Shown here: piece after piece, positions 1-10,756 of the stretch
How the letters are laid out: every line of letters starts with the position of its first letter
Position numbering within the stretch: the stretch's first letter is position 1
The notes under the pieces: generated by a model
Seen by the model: only the letters and a program-made list of their open reading frames with translations
Databases searched by the model: none
What the model was told of the DNA's origin: nothing
Position numbers and translations under genes: made by a program
Source of the DNA: Xenophilus azovorans DSM 13620
GTDB taxonomy: Bacteria; Pseudomonadota; Gammaproteobacteria; Burkholderiales; Burkholderiaceae_C
DNA length: 64,000 bases
Assembly: GCF_000745855.1 (NCBI RefSeq)
Contig: NZ_JQKD01000004.1
Location: forward strand, 124,001 to 188,000
Direction of reading: 5' to 3'

Positions 1-1
1 C

Positions 2-424
2 GAGGACGGCCTCGTCTACATCCTCGGCCGCAGCGACGACACCATCAAGGTCTCTGGCAAGCGCACCGGCCCTTCCGAGATCGAAACGCTGCTCACCGGC
101 ACGGGCAAGGTGTCGGAAGCGGCGGTGATCGGCGTGCCCGATGAGGTCAAGGGCTCGGCCATCGTCTGCGTGTGCGTGCCGATGCCCGGTGTGGCGGCCG
201 ACGGCACGCTCGAGCAGGAGTTGGCGGCAGCCGTGGTCAAGGGCATGGGCAACTCGTACCGCCCGCGCCAGGTGCTGCTGGTGAGCGACTTGCCCAAGAC
301 GCGCAACATGAAGATCATGCGGCGCGTGGTGCGCGCGGTATACCGCGGCGACAACCCGGGGGATCTGTCCTCGCTGGTCAACCCGGAGGCCGTGGCGGAT
401 CTGCGGGCGAGGCTGTCGGCTTGA
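2..424 (+). CDS. AMP-forming acyl-CoA synthetase, C-terminal part (5' truncated by window edge)
   Basis: Only the last 140 or so residues are in the window. They form the mobile C-terminal domain of an adenylate-forming acyl-CoA ligase of the acetyl-CoA synthetase type. The hinge signature LGRSDDTIKVSGKR is at the start, followed by an SEIE helix. Near the end is the A10 motif PKTRNMKIMRR, whose lysine would contact the acyl-adenylate. Most acetyl-CoA synthetases read PKTRSGK here, so the Ser-Gly before the lysine is replaced by Asn-Met. The gene faces the 15-gene minus-strand cluster tail to tail, 33 bases away. The substrate cannot be judged from this fragment. Confidence 0.85.
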   Translation, partial: EDGLVYILGRSDDTIKVSGKRTGPSEIETLLTGTGKVSEAAVIGVPDEVKGSAIVCVCVPMPGVAADGTLEQELAAAVVKGMGNSYRPRQVLLVSDLPKTRNMKIMRRVVRAVYRGDNPGDLSSLVNPEAVADLRARLSA

Positions 425-457
425 CGGGCGGCGGCTCGGCGCTTCGGCCAACCGCGT

Positions 458-1108
458 TCACGGAACGCCAAGCGCGGCCAGAGCATCGATGTAGCCGGAC
501 TCCCGCGACTCGATGCCGCCCACCGCGTCGCTGACCCGGTGCAGCAGCCCGTCTTCGAGCCCGTAGACGAAGCCGTGCACAGCCACCGCCTGGCCTCGGG
601 CCCAGGCCCGGCGCAGCATCGTGGTACGACACACGTTGCTCACCTGCTCGATCACGTTCAGCTCGCACAGTCTCTGCGCGCGCTCGGCGGGTGACGAAGC
701 TGCTTCGAGCCGGGCTTCATGCTTGCGCGCGACGTCCTCGATGTGTCGCAGCCAGTTATCGGCCAGCCCGGTGCGGCGCTGCTCGACCACCGCCTGCACT
801 CCGCCGCAGCCGTAGTGGCCGACCACCAGCACATGCTCGACCTTCAGCACCTCCACGGCGTACTGCAGTACCGTCAGGCAGTTCAGATCCGAGTGCACCA
901 CCAGGTTGCCGACGTTGCGGTGCACGAAGATCTCGCCCGGCCGCAGGCCGACGATCTCGTTGGCCGGCACGCGGCTGTCGGAACAGCCGATCCACAAGTA
1001 GCGTGGCGTCTGCTGGCCCGCGAGCCGCGTGAAGAACTGCGGGTCCTCGGCGCGGCATCGGGCCGACCACGCGCGGTTGTTGCGGATCAGGGGGTCGATG
1101 CTGCACAT
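458..1108 (-). CDS. can: Beta-class carbonic anhydrase
   Basis: This enzyme interconverts CO2 and bicarbonate in the cytoplasm. The 216-residue protein has the usual length of the E. coli Can type. The zinc ligands are visible: Cys42 and Asp44 in GCSDSRVPAN, and His98 and Cys101 in GHYGCGG. HRNVGN (63-68) is also conserved. The start was set at the ATG opening MCSIDPL, because the longer upstream frame is a low-complexity Arg/Ala tail overlapping the neighbouring gene. It is the last gene of a 15-gene minus-strand run that holds both subunits of a biotin-dependent acyl-CoA carboxylase. A role in supplying bicarbonate to that enzyme is an inference from position; a housekeeping role is equally possible. 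Confidence 0.93.
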   Translation of the reverse strand: MCSIDPLIRNNRAWSARCRAEDPQFFTRLAGQQTPRYLWIGCSDSRVPANEIVGLRPGEIFVHRNVGNLVVHSDLNCLTVLQYAVEVLKVEHVLVVGHYGCGGVQAVVEQRRTGLADNWLRHIEDVARKHEARLEAASSPAERAQRLCELNVIEQVSNVCRTTMLRRAWARGQAVAVHGFVYGLEDGLLHRVSDAVGGIESRESGYIDALAALGVP

Positions 1109-1136
1109 GCGGTTGTTCCTTCGCGGTGCTGCGGGC

Positions 1137-1937
1137 TCAGCGGCCCTTCCACACCGGCTTGCGCTTCTCGGCGAAGGCGCGCGGGCCTTCCTGCGCATCC
1201 TCGCTGGCGTAGGCGGCGCGGTAGATGTTGTGCGCCAGCGCCATGCCGGCGTCGCAGCCCGCGCTCATCGCGGTGAGGATCGACTCCTTGCCCGCCATCA
1301 CCGACAGCGGCGCGTTATCGCGGATGCGCTCGGCGAGCGCCTGTGCGCGGGCGCGCACCGCGTCGGGCGTGTCCTCGAGGTAGTTGATGAAGCGAAGCTC
1401 GTGGAAGGTCTCGATCGGGTACAGCTCACCGGTCAGCACCATCTCCATCAGCAGCGGCTGCGGCAGCATCCACAGCAGCGGAATCGCCCACGGGCTGCCG
1501 CGGCCGGCGATGCGCGTCTCGGTGATACCAACCTGGGTGCCCTTCAGCCCGACGCGCAGGTCGGAGTTGAGCGACAGCATCATGCCGCCGGCGATCAGGT
1601 GCCCGGTCATCGCGGCGATGATCGGCTTGGCGACGCGGCGCTGGCGGGCGTGGAACGGGTCCTTCATCTTCGTGAGGATGTCCACGCCCTCCTCCTTCTT
1701 CACCCGCGAGGCCTCGCGCAGATCGAGCCCGGAGCAGAAGGTGCCGCAGTCGGCCGAGGTGAGGATCGCGACGCGCACGTCCTTGTCGGCATCGACCTGG
1801 TCCCAGCATTCGTACAGGCGGTTGGCTGCCGCCGGCGACAGCGCATTGCGGATCTCGGGGCGGTTGATCTTGACGGTGGCGATGCCGTCACGCACCTCGT
1901 AGAGCACGGTGTCGGCGTCGTTCATGGCGGTACTCAT
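1137..1937 (-). CDS. Enoyl-CoA hydratase/isomerase family protein (crotonase)
   Basis: A 266-residue crotonase-fold protein. Conserved parts are INRPEIRNALS near the N terminus, the CSGLDL oxyanion-hole strand and the MTGHLIAGGMML segment that normally holds the second oxyanion glycine. The usual second catalytic Glu segment (about GTIPGAGG) is replaced by GRGSPWAIPLLWMLP. The crotonase at 36331 has a closely similar RGMPWASPVIHMLP stretch, so the two are paralogues of one subfamily and may be isomerases or atypical hydratases. The ATG overlaps the upstream crotonase stop by 4 bases (ATGA), indicating translational coupling; the carbonic anhydrase gene follows 28 bases later. Confidence 0.88.
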   Translation of the reverse strand: MSTAMNDADTVLYEVRDGIATVKINRPEIRNALSPAAANRLYECWDQVDADKDVRVAILTSADCGTFCSGLDLREASRVKKEEGVDILTKMKDPFHARQRRVAKPIIAAMTGHLIAGGMMLSLNSDLRVGLKGTQVGITETRIAGRGSPWAIPLLWMLPQPLLMEMVLTGELYPIETFHELRFINYLEDTPDAVRARAQALAERIRDNAPLSVMAGKESILTAMSAGCDAGMALAHNIYRAAYASEDAQEGPRAFAEKRKPVWKGR

Positions 1938-2725
1938 CGGGCCACCTTCCAGTTGGCTGCGCGCTTGCCCAGGAAGGCGGCGATGCCTTCGGCAGCCTCG
2001 GGCGTCTCCCAGGCATCGGCCAGCGCGTTGGCGGTGTAGTCCATGCACTCGCGCGGTGGCCGGCCGTGCACGTCGTTGAACAGCTGCTTGGTCGCCGCGA
2101 TCGAGCTCGCCGGCAGCGAGAGCACGAGATCGAGTTCCTCATCCACCGCGCGGTCCAGGTCTTCGGGCGCGACGACACGGTCCACCAGGCCGATGCGCTC
2201 GGCCTGCGCGGCGTCGATGAACTGCGTCGTCAGGCCGTAGCGGCGCGAACGCGCGAGGCCGATCTTGCGCGCGACGTACGGGCCGATGTTGGCCGGCACC
2301 AGCCCGAGCCGCGCCTCGGTGAGCGAGAAGCGCGCGGTGCTGGCCGCGACGGCCACGTCGCAGATGCAGGTCATGCCGAAGCCGCCGCCGGTGGCCGGGC
2401 CGTTGATGCGACCGATCACCACCTTGGGCAGGCGGTCGAACTCGTAGAACAGGTCGGCCAGCGGCAGCGAGTCGGCGATGCGCTGCTCGCGGCTCTGCGA
2501 CAGCACCGTCTGCATCCAGGTCAGGTCGCCGCCCGCACAGAACGACTTGCCTTCGCCGCTGAGCACCACCGCACGCAGCTTCGTGTCGGCGCCGATCGCG
2601 GCGATGGCGTGCAGCAGCTCGCGCACCACGTCCAGGCTCAGCGCGTTCTGGATCTCGGGGCGGGCGAGCGTGAGGCGGGCGACATACGCGCTGTCGCGCG
2701 TGAGGCGGATGGTCTTGTAGTCCAA
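1934..2725 (-). CDS. Enoyl-CoA hydratase, methylglutaconyl/isohexenylglutaconyl-CoA hydratase-like
   Basis: A 263-residue crotonase. It shows LARPEIQNALS, the oxyanion segment SFCAGGDLTWMQ, and RINGPATGGGFGMTCICDVAVA followed by EARLGLVPANIGPYV, as in genuine hydratases of the LiuC/AtuE branch. The start is probably TTG at 2725 with GGAG eight bases upstream; there is no in-frame ATG near the conserved N terminus. It lies directly downstream of the carboxylase alpha subunit, the place where the leucine (liu) and acyclic-terpene (atu) clusters keep the hydratase acting on the carboxylated 3-methylenoyl-CoA. That role is inferred from neighbourhood; family membership is clear. Confidence 0.88.
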   Translation of the reverse strand: MDYKTIRLTRDSAYVARLTLARPEIQNALSLDVVRELLHAIAAIGADTKLRAVVLSGEGKSFCAGGDLTWMQTVLSQSREQRIADSLPLADLFYEFDRLPKVVIGRINGPATGGGFGMTCICDVAVAASTARFSLTEARLGLVPANIGPYVARKIGLARSRRYGLTTQFIDAAQAERIGLVDRVVAPEDLDRAVDEELDLVLSLPASSIAATKQLFNDVHGRPPRECMDYTANALADAWETPEAAEGIAAFLGKRAANWKVAR

Positions 2726-2745
2726 CGGGTTCTCCAGGCGGGTTG

Positions 2746-4775
<2,030 letters not shown>

Positions 4776-4776
<1 letters not shown>

Positions 4777-5579
4777 CAGCGCCCGCTCCAGCGCGGCGGC
4801 CGCTTCTCGTTGAAGGCGCGCACGCCTTCGAGCCGGTCCTGCGACGACACGAGCACGTTGTAGGCGGCAATGTCGAGCGCGTAGCCGCTGTGGAAGTCGA
4901 CCTCGCCGCCGCGCGACGCCGCCACCTTGGCGTAGTGCACGGCCATCGGCGCGGCCAGCGCCACCTCGCGCGCCTCGGCCACCGCGGTGGCAAGCGCCTG
5001 GCCGGGCTCGACCAGCGTGGTGGTGATGTTCCACTGTGCAGCCTGCTCCGCGCTGAAGCGGCGCGCGGTCAGCAGCAGTTGCTTGGCGCGCCGCGCCCCG
5101 GCCGCGCGCACCAGGTTCTGGATGCCGCCGCCGCCGGGCATGATGCCGCGCCGCACCTCGGGCAGCGAGAACACCGCCGAGCGCGCGGCCACGATCCAGT
5201 CGCACATCAGCGCCAGTTCGCAACCGCCGCCATGCGCATGGCCTTCCACGGCGGCGATCACCGGGCACGGAAAGTCCTTCACCGCCAGCAGCACCTCCTC
5301 GGCCAGCTGGTGCTGTCGCCGCCACTGCTGGTCGGTCATGCCGTCGCGCTGCTTCAGGTCGCCGCCGGTGCTGAAGGCGCGCTCGCCGGCACCGGTGACG
5401 ACGAGCACGCGCAGGCCGTCGTCGTAGGCCAGATCATGCAGTGCGGCGCGCAGGTCGACGAACATCTGCGTGTTCATCGCGTTCATCACCTCGGGTCGGT
5501 TCAGCACCAGGCAACGCACGCCCTCGTCGGGGGAGGTGCCCGGGGCTGGCTCGACGCGCAGCGTCTCGTAGGTTCCCAT
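4776..5579 (-). CDS. Enoyl-CoA hydratase/isomerase family protein (crotonase)
   Basis: A 267-residue crotonase. It has LNRPEVMNAMNTQMF, the oxyanion segment AFSTGGDLKQ, and EGHAHGGGCELALMCDW followed by PEVRRGIMPGGGGIQNL. The latter carries the PE...G..PG..G pattern with the first catalytic-type Glu. It ends in EKRPPRWSGR, the usual C-terminal helix. It lies between an ACAD and the carboxylase alpha subunit, with 9-base and 1-base junctions, so it is cotranslated with them. It could be a second hydratase of the same pathway or an enoyl-CoA isomerase. Confidence 0.88.
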
Positions 5580-5588
5580 CGTGCGGTC

Positions 5589-6755
5589 TCAGTACGAACG
5601 CGGCATGCCAAGCAGATGCTCGGCCACCTGCGCCAGAACCAGGTTGTTGGAGATCGGCGCGGTGCGGAACAGGCGGCTTTCCTTCCACTTGCGCTCGATG
5701 TCGAACTCGCAGGCCACGCCGTAGCCGCCAAAGGTGGTCATCGCGGCCTCGGCCGCCTCCCAGGCGGCCTCGCTGGCGAGGTACTTCACCATCGTGGCCT
5801 CGCGGCCGCAGGGCTGGCCGGCGTCGAACAGCGTGGCCGCCTTGTTGCGCATCAGCTCGGCCGCCTCGACGTTGAGGTGCGCCCGCGCGATCGGGAACTG
5901 CACGCCCTGGTTGGAGCCGATCGGGCGGTCGAACACGACGCGCTCGCGCCCATAGGCCGCGGCCTTGCCGACGAACCAGTGGCCGTCGCCGATGGCCTCG
6001 CTGGCCACCAGCAGGCGCTCGCTGTGCAGCGAATCGAGCAGGTAGTGGAAGCCCTTGCCTTCCTCGCCGATGCGATCGTCGTCGGCGAGCTCCAGGTTGT
6101 CGATGAACACCTCGAAGGTGTGGTGGTTGATCATCGTCTTGATCTGGCGCGACTGCAGCGCCTTGCCGGCCTTGGCGATGTCGATCAGGAACAGGCTCAG
6201 GCCGTCGGTCTTCTTCTTCACCTCGGCGAGCGGCGTGGTGCGCGCGATCAGCAGGTACAGGTGCGAATGGCTGTAGCGCGAGGTCCAGATCTTCTGCCCG
6301 TTGAGCACGTAGCCGCCGGGCACGCGGCGCGCGAAGGTCTTGATCGCCAGCGTGTTGGAACCGGCGTCGGGCTCGGTCACTCCGAAGGCCTGCAGGCGCA
6401 GGCTGCCGTCGGCGATGCGCGGCAGCGTGCGGCGCTTCTGCGCCTCGCTGCCGTGGCGCATGATCGAGGCCATCGTGTACATCTGCGCGTGGCAGTGCAC
6501 GGCGCTGGCGCCGTTCTGGTTGATCTCCTGCAGGATCAGGCAGGCGTCGAGCAGCGGCAGGCCGGCGCCGCCGTATTCCTCGGGGATCAGTGCGGCCAGC
6601 CAACCGGCCTGGGCCATCGCATCGACGAAGGCCTCGGGGTACTGGCCGTCCTGCGCCAGCTGGCGCCAGTACGCGGGGCCGAAACGCGCGCACAGCTCCT
6701 TCACGGCGGCGCGGATCTGGGCCTGGGTGTCGGTGTAGTCGAAGTTCATCGGCAT
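5589..6755 (-). CDS. Acyl-CoA dehydrogenase
   Basis: A 388-residue FAD-dependent acyl-CoA dehydrogenase with all three ACAD domains. FAD/substrate motifs are visible at FGVTEPDAGSNT and NGQKIWTSRYSH, and the C-terminal part has FGGYGVACEFDIERKWKESRLFRTAPISNN. The usual EGT catalytic Glu near the C terminus is absent (the loop reads TAPISNN). SERLLVASE on helix G offers a Glu at the isovaleryl-CoA/long-chain ACAD position, which suggests branched or long substrates. ATG 6749 (MNFDYTD) is an alternative start. It precedes a crotonase and the carboxylase alpha subunit, as LiuA/AtuD enzymes do in carboxylase clusters. Confidence 0.9.
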   Translation of the reverse strand: MPMNFDYTDTQAQIRAAVKELCARFGPAYWRQLAQDGQYPEAFVDAMAQAGWLAALIPEEYGGAGLPLLDACLILQEINQNGASAVHCHAQMYTMASIMRHGSEAQKRRTLPRIADGSLRLQAFGVTEPDAGSNTLAIKTFARRVPGGYVLNGQKIWTSRYSHSHLYLLIARTTPLAEVKKKTDGLSLFLIDIAKAGKALQSRQIKTMINHHTFEVFIDNLELADDDRIGEEGKGFHYLLDSLHSERLLVASEAIGDGHWFVGKAAAYGRERVVFDRPIGSNQGVQFPIARAHLNVEAAELMRNKAATLFDAGQPCGREATMVKYLASEAAWEAAEAAMTTFGGYGVACEFDIERKWKESRLFRTAPISNNLVLAQVAEHLLGMPRSY

Positions 6756-6780
6756 GGGAAATTGACTCCTTCCGGTCGGT

Positions 6781-7974
6781 TCAGCCGATCACGCCGAGGC
6801 GCTGCAGCGCGGCCTGCGCCGCTGCATCGATGCCCAAGGCATGGAGCACGGCCGCGGTGTCGGCGCCCAGCGCCGGTGGCGCCGTGGGCGTGCGGCCACG
6901 CTCGCCGCCGCTGTTGAAGGGCAGGCCGATGGCGCGGTGCCCGGGTGCCTGCGGCAGCGGCACGTCGGTCAGCAGCCCCAGGGCCTGAACCTGCTCCTGC
7001 TCCAGCACCTGGGCCACGTTGTTCAACTCGCTGCAGGGCGCGCCGGCCGCGCGCAGCAGGGCGATGCACTCGGCGGTGCTGCGCGTGCGCGTGTGCGCTG
7101 CCAGCGCCTCGTGCAGCGCGTCACGGTGGCCCACGCGCAAGGGGTTGTCGACGAAGCGCGCATCGCGCGCCAGCTCAGGGCAGCCCAGCGCGTCGCAGAT
7201 GCGGGCGAACAGCCGGTCGTTGGCGGCCGCGATGAAGACCTGGCCGTCGGCCGTGTCGTACAGCTCGTAGGGCACCATCATAGCCATGCCCGAGCCCATC
7301 TTGCGCGGCAGCCGGCCCGTGGCCAGGTAGTTGGCGATCGGCACCGCCATCCACGCCAGGCCGGTCTCCAGCAGGCTGGCGCCCACACGCAAGCCCTGGC
7401 CGGTGGTGGCGCGCTGCAGCAGGGCCGCGAGCACGGCCATGGCGGCCCACATGCCGGTGCCCAGGTCGATCAGCGACACGCCCACCCGCGCCGGCTCGTC
7501 GCCTTCGTGGCCGGTGACGCTCATGATGCCGGTGAAGGCCTGCATCAGCGGGTCGTAGCCGGGCAGGCCACGCATCGGCCCCGCCTCGCCGAAGGCGCTG
7601 ATGGCGCAGTACACGAGCCGTGGGTTCGCGGCGCGCAGCGGTTCGTCGCCCAGGCCGCGCGCCTCGGCGCTGCCCGGCTTGAGCGAATGCACCAGCACGT
7701 CGGCACCCGCGGCCAGCTGCGCCACGATGCGCTGGCCCTCGGGCCGGTCGAGGTCGAGCGCGACGCTCTTCTTGCTGCGGTTCAGCGCCGCAAAGCCGGT
7801 GCCCATGCCGCCGATCTCGGGCGGCCGCCAGGCGCGCGCGTCGTCGCCGCCGCCCGGCCGCTCGATCTTGATGACGTCGGCGCCGAGGTCGGCGAGCACC
7901 TGCGTGCAGTACGGGCCGGCGACGTTCTGCGTCAGGTCGATGACGCGCAGGCCCTGGAGGACGGAGCCGAGCAT
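6781..7974 (-). CDS. Family III CoA-transferase (CaiB/BaiF)
   Basis: A 397-residue protein of the CaiB/BaiF family, which moves CoA between acyl groups through an aspartyl-CoA intermediate. The N terminus GLRVIDLTQNVAGPYCTQVLADLGADVIKIE and the catalytic Asp in SLIDLGTGMWA are present. LNRSKKSVALDLDRPEG is the usual CoA-contact segment. GTG codons at 7982 and 7976 are possible starts that would overlap the upstream gene's stop. It follows the carboxyltransferase gene by 5 bases and probably activates a pathway acid using a pathway acyl-CoA as donor. Racemase activity is less likely: the racemase gene of this window, at 26962, has a clearly different active-site set. Confidence 0.88.
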   Translation of the reverse strand: MLGSVLQGLRVIDLTQNVAGPYCTQVLADLGADVIKIERPGGGDDARAWRPPEIGGMGTGFAALNRSKKSVALDLDRPEGQRIVAQLAAGADVLVHSLKPGSAEARGLGDEPLRAANPRLVYCAISAFGEAGPMRGLPGYDPLMQAFTGIMSVTGHEGDEPARVGVSLIDLGTGMWAAMAVLAALLQRATTGQGLRVGASLLETGLAWMAVPIANYLATGRLPRKMGSGMAMMVPYELYDTADGQVFIAAANDRLFARICDALGCPELARDARFVDNPLRVGHRDALHEALAAHTRTRSTAECIALLRAAGAPCSELNNVAQVLEQEQVQALGLLTDVPLPQAPGHRAIGLPFNSGGERGRTPTAPPALGADTAAVLHALGIDAAAQAALQRLGVIG

Positions 7975-7979
7975 CACCG

Positions 7980-9587
7980 TCACATCCTGAACACGCCGAA
8001 ACGCGTGTCGCGTTGCGGCTGGCGGCCGGCCAGCTCGAACAGCAGGGCCAGCGTGTCGCGCGTCTCTAGCGGGTCGATGACCATGTCGCACCACAGGTTG
8101 GAGGCGAAGTTGTAGGGGCTGGCGAAGGCCTCGAACTGCTCGCGGATCGGCTGCTTGAAGCGCTCGCGCTCGGCGTCGGTCCAGCTCATGCCTTCGCGTT
8201 CGTGGATGCGGTCGCGCACCATCGTCAGCGTGGTGGCGGCCTGCTCGGGGCCCATCAGCGCGGCACGGCCGCTCGGCCACATCAGCATCGCATGCGGCTT
8301 GAACGGCCGCCCGCACATCGCAAGGTACGCCGCGGCGTACGAGCCGCCGGTGATGAGCGTGTAGCGCGGCACGCTGGCCGAGGCCATGGCGGTGATGAAC
8401 TTGGCGCCGTGCTTGGCGATGCCCTCGCGCTCCACCGCCTGCCCGACCATGAAGCCCGACACGTCGGCCACGAACAGCAGCGGGATGTCGCGCTGGCAGG
8501 CCAGCTCGATGAAGTGCGCGCCCTTGACCGCAGCCTCGGAAAAGATGACGCCGTTGTTGGCCAGGATGCCGACCTGGAAGCCCTTGATGCGCGCGAAGCC
8601 ACAGACCAGCGTGTCGCCGTACAGCGGCTTGAATTCCTGGAACTCGCTGCCATCGACCAGACGCGCGACGACCTCGCGGTTGTCGGTGGGGTGGCGCGTG
8701 TCGGCGCTGACGATGCCGTAGATCTCTCGCGGGTCGTGCAGCGGCGCGCGGCTCGGGGCCACGTTCCAGCGCTGCTTCGGCGGCGTGCCGAGGTTGGCCA
8801 CGATGTCGCGCACGATGGCGATGGCGTGGCCGTCGTTCTCGGCCAGGTGGTCGGTGACGCCGCTGACGCGGCTGTGCATCTCGCCGCCGCCCAGCGTCTC
8901 GACATCGACCTCTTCCTTGGTGGCCGCATACACCAGCTCGGGCCCGCCGAGGAACATCGCGCCCTGCTTGCGCACGATGACGGCGATGTCGCACAGCGCC
9001 GGCAGGTAGGCACCGCCCGCGGTGGACGGGCCATGCACGGTGGCGATCTGCGTGATGCCCTCGGCCGACATGCGGATCTGGTTGTAGAAGATCGACCCGA
9101 ACTGGCCGTCGTCCGGGAAGATGTGCGCCTGCTCGGGCAGGTTGGCGCCGCCGGACTGGACCATCGTGATGCATGGCAGCCGGTGCTGCCAGGCGAACAT
9201 CTGCGCCCGCACGTGCTTCTTCGCGGTGATGCCGTAGTAGGTGGCGCCCTTCACCGTGGCGTCGTGGATCATCAGCATGCACGGCCGGCCGCTGACCAGG
9301 CCCACGCCGGTGATGATGCTGCCGCCGGGCGGCACGCCCTCGTACAGGCCCTCGCCCGCGAGCTGGCCGAACTCCAGGAACGGCGAGCCGGGGTCGAGCA
9401 CCGCTGCCAGCCGCTCGCGCGGCAGCAGCTGGCCGCGCTGCTGGTGCAGGCGGCGCGCCTTCTCGGGCCCGCCGATGAGCGCCCGCGCACGGCGTGCGTG
9501 CAGGTCGGCGATGCGCGCGAGGTAAGCCTCGTGGTTGCGCGCGAAGGCCTCGCCGCCGGGCGAGACCGTGGAGGGCATCACCGTCAT
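7980..9587 (-). CDS. Acyl-CoA carboxylase beta subunit (carboxyltransferase), both domains intact
   Basis: A 535-residue carboxyltransferase of the methylcrotonyl/geranyl-CoA carboxylase family, partner of the alpha subunit at 2746. The N-domain acyl-CoA site is complete: SGGANLP (145-151), AGGAY (190-194) and LGGPELV (213-219). The C-domain biotin side is also complete: GFMVG (378-382) and GGSYAAAY (414-421), followed by a full-length helical segment before LWCD. It is therefore the in-window reference for the altered paralogues at 44250, 46012 and 47543. The GGSYGAGY form usual in the family is GGSYAAAY here. Its ATG overlaps the upstream ACAD stop by 4 bases. Confidence 0.94.
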   Translation of the reverse strand: MTVMPSTVSPGGEAFARNHEAYLARIADLHARRARALIGGPEKARRLHQQRGQLLPRERLAAVLDPGSPFLEFGQLAGEGLYEGVPPGGSIITGVGLVSGRPCMLMIHDATVKGATYYGITAKKHVRAQMFAWQHRLPCITMVQSGGANLPEQAHIFPDDGQFGSIFYNQIRMSAEGITQIATVHGPSTAGGAYLPALCDIAVIVRKQGAMFLGGPELVYAATKEEVDVETLGGGEMHSRVSGVTDHLAENDGHAIAIVRDIVANLGTPPKQRWNVAPSRAPLHDPREIYGIVSADTRHPTDNREVVARLVDGSEFQEFKPLYGDTLVCGFARIKGFQVGILANNGVIFSEAAVKGAHFIELACQRDIPLLFVADVSGFMVGQAVEREGIAKHGAKFITAMASASVPRYTLITGGSYAAAYLAMCGRPFKPHAMLMWPSGRAALMGPEQAATTLTMVRDRIHEREGMSWTDAERERFKQPIREQFEAFASPYNFASNLWCDMVIDPLETRDTLALLFELAGRQPQRDTRFGVFRM

Positions 9588-10741
9588 GGCCGCGTCCCGA
9601 GTTCCTTGCGCTGCGATTGCGCGAAGCGTTGCAGGTGGTGGTCGATGCCGCCGTCGGCCTTCTCGAACAGGGTCAGGCGGCGGAAGTAGTGGCCGATGTC
9701 CAGATCCTCGGTCATGCCGACGCCGCCGTGCAACTGCACGCCCTGCTGGGCGACGTAGCGCGCGCGCTCGCCGACCGCCACCTTGGCCGCCGACGCCGCA
9801 CGCGCCCGCTCGGCCGGTGCAGCATCGGCATGCAGCGCCGCCATCACCACCATCGAGCGCGACGCTTCGAGCGCCGCGAACATGTCCACCATGCGGTGCT
9901 GCAGCACCTGGAAGCTCGCCAGCGGCGCGCCGAACTGCTTGCGCGTGGCCAGGTAGGCGCCGGTCTTGTGCAGCACGGCCGTCATCGCGCCCAGCGCGTC
10001 GGCGCAGGCGGCGATGGTCGACAGGTCGACGGCGCGCTCCAGCGCCTCCAGTGCACGCCCCGGGTCGCCCAGCAGTGCCGCGGCGTCGAGCTGCACGCTG
10101 TCGAGCCGCAGCTCGCCGGCGGACACGCCGTCGTAGCGCCGGTAGGGTTCGATGCGCACGCCGGCCGTGCCCACCGGCAGCGCGAACAGCGCAAGACCGG
10201 CGCGCTCGCCCGGGCGGCCGTCGAGGCGCGCACTGACGATGGCCATGTCGGCCTGCGGCAGGCCGACGACGCCGGTCTTGCGGCCGTCGAGCACCCAACC
10301 GCTGCCCTGACGCTTTGCGCGCGTTTCGACCCACGCGAGCGTGGGGCCCGAGTCGGCCTCGGTGCAGGCCAGCGCCAGCCGGCTGCGCCCTTCGACCAGC
10401 GGCGTCAGCAGCGCCAGTTGCTGCCCGGCGTCGGCCGCAGCAGCCACCGCCTGGGCCGCCAGCACGGTGGATGCGACGTAGGGCTCGAGTGAGAGCGCCG
10501 CGCCCATCGCCTCGCACACGGCGATCAACTCGGGCATGCCGCCGAAGCCGCCCACGGCCTCCGGCAGGCCGAGGCCCAGCCAGCCGAATTCGGCAAAGCG
10601 CGTCCAGTGCGCCGCCCCGGCCACGGCGTCGTCGGCTGACGCCAGCCGCTTCGCGCGCGCGTCGAAGCGGTACTCGGCGCGGAAGTACTTCTGCGCCGCA
10701 TCACGCAGCATCTTCTGTTCGGGGGTGGGGTTCAGGTCCAT
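9584..10741 (-). CDS. Acyl-CoA dehydrogenase, partner-type (degenerate) subunit
   Basis: A 385-residue ACAD. The fold is recognisable at GLGLPEAVGGFGG, DGRKTGVVG, RKQFGAPLASFQVLQHRMVDM and VQLHGGVGMTEDLDIGHYFRR. The C terminus runs into LFEKADGGIDHHLQRF with no EGT or GGSxE catalytic loop. It sits 15 bases downstream of a fuller ACAD (10757). Such adjacent pairs are known in actinobacterial steroid and bile-acid side-chain catabolism (FadE pairs), where the two proteins form alpha2beta2 enzymes and one supplies the catalytic Glu. A heteromer with the 10757 product is therefore likely. The same pairing occurs at 61274/62431 and, fused, at 53641. Confidence 0.87.
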   Translation of the reverse strand: MDLNPTPEQKMLRDAAQKYFRAEYRFDARAKRLASADDAVAGAAHWTRFAEFGWLGLGLPEAVGGFGGMPELIAVCEAMGAALSLEPYVASTVLAAQAVAAAADAGQQLALLTPLVEGRSRLALACTEADSGPTLAWVETRAKRQGSGWVLDGRKTGVVGLPQADMAIVSARLDGRPGERAGLALFALPVGTAGVRIEPYRRYDGVSAGELRLDSVQLDAAALLGDPGRALEALERAVDLSTIAACADALGAMTAVLHKTGAYLATRKQFGAPLASFQVLQHRMVDMFAALEASRSMVVMAALHADAAPAERARAASAAKVAVGERARYVAQQGVQLHGGVGMTEDLDIGHYFRRLTLFEKADGGIDHHLQRFAQSQRKELGTRP

Positions 10742-10756
10742 GCGCGTGTCATCCGT

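Noticed and set aside
4890-6917. A 675-codon plus-strand open frame
   Set aside because: Antisense to a crotonase and an ACAD with intact motifs; no independent evidence of coding.
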